The translations under genes were made by a program, and so were the position numbers. DNA of 64,000 nucleotides from Neoceratodus forsteri (Eukaryota; Chordata; Ceratodontiformes; Ceratodontidae): NCBI GenBank assembly GCA_016271365.2, contig CM057458.1, positions 198,744,501 through 198,808,500 of the forward strand, read 5' to 3'. Numbering within the stretch: the first letter of the stretch is position 1; the number at the start of each line of letters is the position of its first letter. Of this stretch, positions 57,128 to 64,000 are shown piece by piece. Below the pieces are notes generated by a model. It was not told the DNA's origin, ran no database searches, and saw only the letters and a program-made list of their open reading frames with translations.

Positions 57128-57267
57128 ACAGTTCTAAGATGGATCAAATGGAACTCAAGGTTGACACATCCAGTGAAACTAGTGCCAGAGTCAAAACAGG
57201 AGACACCGATGAAGCTCCTCAGCCCTTAAGTGTAAAGGACAATGCAGCAAATGGGGTTAAGAACAAG
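57128..57267 (+). CDS. Candidate host-gene exon, possibly first coding exon
   Basis: A pyrimidine-rich tract GTTTTTTTTACACTTCAG ends at 57127, a strong 3' splice site. AACAAG|GTAAGA at 57267/57268 is a strong 5' splice site. Between them 140 bp is open. An ATG at 57139 gives 43 codons ending exactly at the donor in phase 0. The peptide starts MDQMELKVDTSSETSARVK, is hydrophilic and acidic/Ser-rich, and resembles a disordered N-terminus. The same frame stays open upstream (SSK before the Met), so it may be an internal exon instead. It matches no transposon family here, and base composition is more gene-like than the flanks. I do not recognise the gene. Confidence 0.45.
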
Positions 57268-57780
57268 GTAAGACTGGAGGGTTGGCATGATAAATGTAAC
57301 TATGTAGCTATGGTTCTTCTTTAAAAGGGGATAATGAAAACTAATACTGTTAAAACATATACTTGCTATAAAAGCCAGTGCAAACCAAATTGAGCAGTAA
57401 ATTAATATATAAGCAAATCAAATAGAAAATTACGCTACAGTACTTGCAAAAAAGATATTCCAGACTATTATGTCTCTGTATATTAATTAAAAACGGGAGA
57501 TAACTGCCATGCAGTGTTGCCCCTGAGCATTTATATCAACAAAACTTTTCATAAGGTTATAAACATATATATTGATATACATCATATATGGTACTAGACA
57601 TACGCATTGTACAGTACAGTAAATAAAAATTTTATTTATATATACAGTTTAGGAACAATATATACACACTACTCATTTTGATACAAACATTTGACATTAT
57701 CTTGACAATTTATAACATTAAATTTTTTTGGTAATGAGCAATATAAATCCATTAGTGTTAGTATATTGTTATAATTTAAT
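57268..57780. other. AT-rich DNA, possible intron
   Basis: Strongly AT-rich without ORFs. If the exon call is right, this is the start of an intron. Confidence 0.35.
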
Positions 57781-58075
57781 TATTTCAAATATTAAGCCAA
57801 GAAGGTACATTGAGCTGGAGACAACTTGTTTTCAGATACATCGGGGGAAAGGGGACATTGGGATACATGAGAAAAACAGTGAAAGATGACACAAAGTACA
57901 GTGATTCAAATAATAAATGTTCAGTAAAATACAGGGATGATAAATACAGTGGAAAATATTCCCGTAAAATGCGGGGCAGAAACATCTGTTATACAGTGGT
58001 GGGGGGTGGCAAGCATGGAAGGGGAGAAGCAGATGAGAGAAGGAATGAAGGGAGAGGGAGAGAGAGAGATACATA
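57781..58075 (-). mobile_element. L2-type 3'-end fragment
   Basis: AAGAAGGTACATTGAGCTGG and TTTTCAGATACATC match the UTR words of the L2-type element at 53290-53330. A purine-rich (GAGA)n stretch ends it at 58045-58070. Confidence 0.5.
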
Positions 58076-58284
58076 CTAACATACTAAAATGCCAGCAGAG
58101 CAGGCTCTATGGCCTATCGAGTCTGCTTGAGGATCAGTACCCATTTGTGGCACCGTTGCTGCCCTTCCCGCCTCCCCGTGGAACCCCCCATCCTCCGACT
58201 GAAGTTCCCCTCCAGTTTTGGCATTACTCAGTTTCACCCCCCATACTTGTCCCATCCTTGCTTGAACCCCTCCACAGTATCCAC

Positions 58285-58653
58285 ATCATCATCATTTTTA
58301 TTTGTAAAAAGAAGCCCTTCCAGAGCTCAGGGCACCCAAACAATCTCATATAATAAAACAATCTAATAACATTACAGACAAATAAACACATTAATACTGT
58401 TTCACGAACAACGGATCAATCAAACACCATTCAAAGCTTGAAGAAAAAGATGTGTTTTGAGTTCAGCTTTAAAACCCTTGACAGTCAGGCTATCTCATAT
58501 CTGGTGATGTAGAGAATTCAACAGGGTAGGAGCCATAAAGGCAAAAGATGGTGCACCAGATGTTTTCAAACGTGCCCTGGGAATCTCTAGCAATCCCTCA
58601 TCAGAGGATCAGAGCGCACAAGAGGGGCACTAAGGATGCAGAAGGTCTTGCAC
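58285..58653 (-). mobile_element. Truncated LINE 3' end with (ATC)n tail and ATCCAC target duplication
   Basis: ATCCAC flanks the segment exactly (58279-58284 and 58654-58659), and removing it restores CR1 sequence (CAGTATCCACCAGTTCC). On the minus strand it ends AAATAAAAATGATGATGAT, a short-repeat tail. It encodes a decayed C-terminus (FMAPTLLNSLHHQI, SLTVKGFKAELKTHLFLQA), as in L2/CR1-group elements. Confidence 0.75.
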
Positions 58654-58929
58654 ATCCACCAGTTCCATAGGCAGTGCATTCCAGGGCTCCACCACCCTCT
58701 CAGTGAGATAATGCATCCTTGTCTCTCCCCTGAGTCTCCCACCAACGAGCCTCAGTTGGTGCCCCCTAGTGGCCCCGCCTCCCTCTGCTGGAACTCCCTA
58801 TCTAGGCTTACCCTATTTACCCCCTTAAGGTACTTGAAGACCTCAATGATATCCCCTTTGTCACCCCTCTCCTACAGGGAGTACAGGTTGAGCTCCTCAA
58901 GTCTCTCCCCATAGGACCTCCCTCCTAGA

Positions 58930-61340
58930 TGCTGTACCATTCTGTTCACCCTCCTCCGGATCCTTTCCAGGATTGCAATGCCCTTTTTAAAGTGTGGATG
59001 CCAAAACTACATGCTGTATTCAAGGTGTGGTCTAACCAGGCAGTTATACAGAGGGAGAAGCACATCCTGGCTTCTCAAGGTTATCCCCCTGGCGATGCAC
59101 CCCAACATTTTATTTGCTTTGGCTGCAGCTCTCCTACAATGCTCAGAGTTGTTCATTTTGACATCCACAACCACCCCAAGGTCCTTCTCCCCACTCGAAG
59201 CCAGCAGTGTCCCACTCCAAGGTGCACACATGAGCTGGGTTCCTAAGCCCCAGGTGGAGAGCCCTGTATTTCTATTAAATCTCAGATTCCAGGTATGTGA
59301 CCACCTCTCCAGAGTCTCCAGGTCCCTCTGTAGGGCTACTCTACCCTCCTCCCCATCCACCACCACTCCCAGCTTCGAGTCATCAACAAAGAGGCTCATC
59401 TTGCTCCTGATACCATTTCTGATGTCTGAGATGTAAGCGTTAAACAGGAGTGGGCCCAGCACCGATCCTTGTATGACCCCGCTTATGACCCTCCTAGGAG
59501 ATGATACCCCTCCACCACCTTCTGAAAATGCCCAGCTAGCCAGTTCCCTATCTACCTGACCATCCGTTCCCCCACCACCATTTCCCCCAGTTTGTCCAGC
59601 AGCCCAGGATGTGGTATCGAATCAAAAACCTTGCCGAAGTCTAGAAAGAGGATATCCACCACCCTGCCCTGGTCCAGCGCCTTCATCACCCAATCACAGA
59701 ACTCCACAAGGTTAGTCTGACACAATCTGCCCTGAACAAAGCCATGCTGGTAATCATACAAGTAGCCCTGTGTCTCCAGAAACACCTTCAGCCTTTCCTT
59801 TAAGATGGCCTCCATCAATTTGCCTACCACCGACATCAGACTGACAGGCCTGTAGTTTCCCGGCTCATCTCGTGATCCGCTTTTGTGAATAGGCATGATG
59901 TGGGCCAGCCTCCAATCCTGAGGCACCCTCCCTGTCTGAAGGGAAGAGTTAAAAAAAGGTCCACCAGAGGTGCAGCCAGGACATCCGCCAACTCCTTTAG
60001 CACTCTGGGATGAAGCCCATCCGGGCCTGGTGCCTTCTCCGTTCTTAGGGACTTGAGGAGTTCCCACACCCTACCAACAGGATTTCAACATCCGTGACCC
60101 CTCTCCCATCTGCAGGTCCAACCTGCCCCCCCATATGGCACAGCCCCACCATCATCACTAGTGAAGACAGAGGCAAAGTAATTAAGTACCTCCGCCTGCT
60201 CCTTTGCCTCCTTAGCCCCCCACTCCCTGACCTCAGCCTACTAATCTGACCCTTCACTTTCCTTCTTTCCCTGATAGACCTAAAGAACCCTTCATCACCT
60301 CTCCTAATCCCTTGCGCCAGCCTGTTTCATCCTTGTCTTGGCCGATTTCACCACCCTGGTGACCTTTCTGGCCATCATATCATAGTCTCCCTTGTCCATA
60401 TCCCCACGCGAGTGCCTGTACCAGCTACAAGCAGCCTTCTTCACCTTCATCACTTCCTGGACCTCTCTGGTCCACCAACTTGGCTTTCTGGCCCTACCAA
60501 ACTTGCATCACATTTTTGTGCAGGCCTTGGTAACCTCCCAGAGCCCCCTTTAAATAATTTCCCACCTGCTTTCAGTGTCCATACCTGTCCTGATCCCCTC
60601 CAAGTGACCCTTAAGGATCTGCTTCATGCTCTTGAAGTCCACACCCCCAAAGTCAACTACCACCATTTTTATGTGGTCTTCTCATCCCCTCAGGTCCAGG
60701 GAAAACCAGTCCGTGGCATGATCATTCCCCACCAGTGGGTCCCTCACCACTAGGTCCCTAACCAGATTGCAGTCTGCTAGGACCACATCCAGGATATCTT
60801 CCTCCCTCGTCGGGTCTACCACCAGTTGGTTAAGGAACGCATCCTGGAACACATCCATCAGTCTCTGCTCCTTAGCCGATGAGGATGCCATAGTTCCCCA
60901 GTCAGCCCCTGGCATGTTTAGGTCCCGCAGTACTACAGTTCTACCCTCCCCCTGATGACAGTGTTCCCTAAGATTTGCCACCAGGCCTTCCTCTAGATCT
61001 TCCACTAGTATGGGTGGCCTATAAACCACCCCCAGTTTTACCCTCTTGCCCCTGGCACCTGCAAGATGACCCATAATTCCTCTATGTTACCCTCCACCCC
61101 TCCATCCTGCTTATCCCTATGCCATTCTTAATGATGAGCACTACTCCTCCCCCTCTGCCCACAGCCCTTTCCTTTCCTTTCTGAACATTGTGTACCCCAT
61201 CAGGTTTAGGTCCTAGTCATGCTCAAGAGTGGCCCAAGTTTCAGTGACTGCTGCCACATCCACTTCTCCTTCTATTAGCATTGCCTGAAGCTCAGGCATC
61301 TTGTTACCCATGCTCCTGGTGTTAGTCAAGATCACCTTCC
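58930..61340 (-). pseudogene. CR1 ORF2, copy K
   Basis: Endonuclease C-half (61074-60682): KLGVVYRPPILVEDLEEGLVA, LRDLNMPGADWGTM, LDVVLADCNLVRDL and GNDHATDWFSLDL. RT (60069-59552): LKSLRTEKAPGPDGLHPRVLKELADVL, WRLAHIMPIHKSGSRDEPGNYRPVSLMSVVGKLMEAILKERL, YQHGFVQGRLCQTNLVEFCDWV, ILFLDFGKVFDSIPHPGLL. Then 59462-59007: LGPLLFNAYISDI, FVDD instead of FADD, KDLGVVVDVKMNNSEHCRRAA and RPHLEYSM. The active-site Asp pair remains. Frame shifts lie at about 59470-59550, 59950 and 60070-60680. Confidence 0.8.
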
Positions 61341-61455
61341 ATCCAGGGACGAGGTGCAGGAACAGATTCCGAAAATATGCTTATGAGGCAAGGGCTTCAA
61401 GTAGGAGAGGTCGGGAAGGGGAAGAGTGGTGTGAAAGGTAAGTAATAAGCCATGA

Positions 61456-61574
61456 CAGGGTGTACATTATAGGATTTTAATGCATGCCCCAGGGGTGCAG
61501 TAAGGCACAAGGCCAAAGGCCGAGTGTCCTTATACTCATGGGACGTGCATTAAAATCCTATGATACATACCCTG
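61456..61574. repeat. Long imperfect hairpin
   Basis: The arms 61456-61490 and 61540-61574 pair around the common core GCATTAAAATCCTAT. The inner segments AGTAAGGCAC and GTGTCCTTAT also pair. The loop holds GGCCAAAGGCCGAG. Confidence 0.8.
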
Positions 61575-61631
61575 AAGAGGTTTATTACACTTATAAAATG
61601 GCTGTAGGTTTTGTTTGAGGGGGAAGAAAAT

Positions 61632-61690
61632 GAGATTTGGCACCTGACCGTGCATTTATAGAGATTTAATGCACAGTCAGGTGATGTCTC
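61632..61690. repeat. Second hairpin adjacent to the first
   Basis: CACCTGAC-GTGCAT (61641 onward) pairs with ATGCAC-GTCAGGTG ending at 61682, extended by GAGA/TCTC. Its GTGCATT/AATGCAC words echo the previous hairpin. Confidence 0.7.
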
Positions 61691-61706
61691 TCAGTCAATG
61701 AAATTT

Positions 61707-63981
61707 CTAGCCTTTTTCTTGCCATTTTGTAAAGGAGGTTAAACCATAGAAGAGAGAGCCTATAGAAGAATTTGGCTTTGTAAGCAAAGGTTTTTGGATA
61801 GGGTAAGGAGGGTTGTGGATCTGAGTGAGTAAATAGCGAGGAAGTAATAATCTGGAAAATATTTTTGAACTAATGTCCAGCAAACTTATAGGACAAAAAT
61901 TCTTCAGTTCATAAACTGTTCCTTTTTTGTGTATAGGTACTATTATGTTATGAGTCCAAGATATAGGGATAAAATTTTGTGCTAAACACAAGTTGAAAAA
62001 CATAGTCAGAACTGGAATCCAGAAGTCTTTATGCTCTTTATAAACTACTAGGGGGAATAAAATTGGGATCTGGGGCCTTATTATTTTTTAAGGCTATTAT
62101 AGACACTTCTACTTCCCCTGTAGAGAAGATAATAGTGGTTCCATGTCCCAATACATTATCTAATAATGTAACATTATATACAGTACTTCAATCGAGGGGA
62201 CTTTACAGAAGATGTCTTTGAAGTGTTTGATCCAAGCTTCCTTCGGGACATATTGGTGCAGGGTCTGCAAGAGAAGCCGTATGAGGAGAGACTAAAGGAG
62301 CTTAATATGTATACCCTTAAGGAAAGAAGGGAGAGGGGGGGGACATGATAGAAACTTTTAAGTACCTCAGTGGAATCAACAAAGTCCAAGAGGATAGCAT
62401 CTTTCAGAAAAAGAGATGTGCAAGAACAAGGGGACACAATTTAAAGATAGAAGGAGGGTGGTTCAGGGGCAATGTGAGGAAGTATTATTTCACAGAGAGG
62501 GTAGTGGATGCATGGAACAGCCTTCTTGAGGAGGTTGTGGGGTCTAAAACTGTGGGAGAATTCAAGAATGCATCGGACAGACATAAGGCAATTCTTGTGG
62601 GGGGTAGGAAGAAATAGGCTGTTGGTTAACTAGGATCTGCAGCCTATCCTGTAGGTAGGGAAATGGGCAGACTAGATGGGCCAAGCGGTCCTTATCTGCC
62701 GTCAAAGTCTATGTTTCTATGTTTCATATGCTAATAAAGAAGGCTGATATTGATTGGTTGGTTCCTTAGCCACCATATTCCAGAATGCTTTAATATCTTT
62801 TCTTATAATGATTTGATACATCTCATCCCATAACTTTTCCTGATAGTTTAACCTTTTCATTTGCAGAAATTTATTATATTGCTTTCTAGTCTTGTTTGGA
62901 AGGGAGTAATTCTTTCTCATTGGATGTTTTTGGTCCAGACAATTCATTTTCTGAGGTTCCTTTTTTCATTGTTACATTCTTGATCAAACCAGGATTTTAT
63001 TTCTGCATGAAATCCTTTTTTGGAGGAAGTATAAATAATTTGCCTTATTTCTTGATTTAATTTATTTAAGTGTACTTCAAGCCATTTTACATCATCCAAC
63101 AGTAACTCTCCCCTCATGTTTTCAAAATCATATAATAATTTTCCAACCTCTCCTCCATTAATTAAGTTATATTTTAGGCATTGTCTACCTTCAGAACTTA
63201 ATTGTGCCGGGGCGGCTAAAATCTTCTATTGTAATTTCATTTCGATCTTAGTGTCAATTTACAGACTCAGTGAGGCATGATCACTTTCTGTTCTCATTTG
63301 TAGCTTCAGTGAAGCAAACCTCTCATAACTTTCTGGACTAATCATCACATAATCAATTGTATTTTGCCCGGACCCTGAAAAGAAAGTAATTTCCCCTTCC
63401 CTATCTCCTTCTATTCTGTCGTTCAATGTAAGGAAAGCATTTTTCTCAATAAATTTCATAAACATTCCTCTTCAGTCATTCACCCCTTATCCTTACTATG
63501 CCTAGTATTGCAATCTTTAAGGCTTAACTGATTCTCAAGTTCAGGTAAATTATCATGTTTAGAGATACGAGCATTAAAGTCTCCAGCAATTAGAAAAATT
63601 CCTTGAGGGTATTTCTTGAAGGCAAGATCAATATCTGCAGCCAGTGTGTCCCAGATCTTTTTAAGGGCCAAGTAAATCATTGACCGGTGGGATATATACA
63701 TTAATAAGAATCATCAACTCTTGATCCATAGAGGTTATTATCATTATGTAATTTTGAGAGTTTTTAAAGACTTCTACAATAGAAAACTTGGGTCCAATTT
63801 TAGTATAAATTGCCAGCCCACCCTTGGATCTACCACATTTTTTTGTTTTGGTTGCAGAGTTTGAGGTCACCTGGTACCCATTAATATTTACAACATTCAC
63901 AGCCCGGGTTTCTTGTAAAGAGAAAATATCATGTGAGGTTAAGAACTGTAAACACTCCTGATCTGCTATCTTATTAAGCAA
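61707..63981 (-). pseudogene. Endonuclease-RT polyprotein of the uncertain non-LTR element
   Basis: Endonuclease: FLTSHDIFSLQETRAVN, GGLAIYTKIG, ILINVYIPP, GIFLIAGDFNARISKHDN, FFSGSGQNTIDYVMIS and SDHASLSL, so the key Glu, Asp-Asn and His residues are kept. Linker: frame 62947-62717. RT: NFIPISWTHNIIVPIHKKGTVYELKNFCPISLLDISSKIFSRLL, then GFR-like wording is lost. HKKG...N(Y)RPISLLD resembles I/Vingi/RTE-type RTs more than CR1 or L1. The clade is not certain. Frame shifts at about 63260, 63470 and 63690. The RT after block 2 is missing. Confidence 0.65.
62254..62724 (+). mobile_element. CR1 copy L, 471-bp 3' end with CATAT target duplication
   Basis: It starts at GGTGCAGGGTCTGC, codes the C-terminus at 62345-62617 (MIETFKYLSGINKVQEDSIFQKKRCARTRGHNLK), and ends with the subfamily tail TCTATGTTTCTATGTTT. 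CATAT stands at 62249-62253 and 62725-62729. Very close to copies B and D, so it is a recent insertion. Confidence 0.85.
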
Positions 63982-64000
63982 ACCTGCAATATTCCAGGAT

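Larger units (their letters stand above)
58077..61380 (-). mobile_element. CR1 copy K (distinct subfamily), with a LINE-tail insertion
   Basis: The 3' end at 58077 differs from the other CR1 tails (complement of GATAGGCCATAGAGCCTGCT). Coding covers most of ORF2 from the C-terminus near 58900 up to the endonuclease start near 61270-61340 (VAAVTETWATLEHD on reading across shifts). A 369-bp foreign segment sits at 58285-58653. Confidence 0.8.
61700..64000 (-). mobile_element. Non-LTR retrotransposon of uncertain clade, 5' end outside the window
   Basis: On the minus strand, an endonuclease (63981-63259) precedes an RT start (62003-61707). It is AT-rich, unlike CR1. It truncates at about 61700 next to the hairpins and is interrupted by CR1 copy L. 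The upstream start lies beyond 64000. Confidence 0.7.

Overview
This window looks like gene-poor, transposon-saturated nuclear DNA of a vertebrate with a large genome. The mixture of L1/Tx1-type, CR1 and L2-type non-LTR retrotransposons, PIF/Harbinger DNA transposons, a Gmr1-like Gypsy element, MIR-like CORE SINEs and a tRNA-derived SINE with a fish/amphibian-type body points to an amphibian (for example a caecilian) or a lungfish-like lineage more than to a mammal or bird. That placement is inference. There is no prokaryotic-style gene organisation, no rRNA and no CRISPR. Almost every long open reading frame is a decayed transposon protein, broken by stops and frameshifts.

Layout. 1-8.9 kb: a long L1/Tx1-like element on + (ORF1 near 0.27-1.54 kb, ORF2 at 4.57-8.36 kb), split by a 1.35-kb insertion with 461-bp inverted arms, a hammerhead-ribozyme-like motif in each arm and a 15-bp target duplication. 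9.1-12.9 kb: an L2-type element on - whose N-terminus carries a 2A-like peptide. 13.6-20.1 kb: two CR1 copies on +, the second keeping the end of ORF1. 20.1-20.45 kb: a 330-bp terminal-inverted-repeat element. 22.2-30.3 kb: a large Harbinger with a dead transposase gene (-), two SANT/Myb-like genes facing away from a shared central promoter region, and a probable solo LTR. 30.3-36.4 kb: AT-rich DNA with long hairpins, MIR-like SINEs, a local duplication and CR1 tails. 36.4-38.3 kb: an ORF1-only L1/Tx1-like element (HAL1-like). 40-44 kb: a Gmr1-like Gypsy with both LTRs, a SCAN-like capsid and integrase, but no reverse transcriptase. 45-61.4 kb: a nested pile of CR1, L2-type and SINE insertions. 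61.7-64 kb: a further non-LTR element on -, cut by a CR1 tail and running out of the window.

The only good candidate for a host exon is a 140-bp segment at 57.1-57.3 kb with clean splice sites on both sides. The elements here compete for space rather than cooperate. The exception is the Harbinger, whose transposase and SANT-like proteins would have acted together on its ends. Element families were assigned by reading protein motifs and terminal sequences by eye. No database search was possible, so clade names are best judgements.
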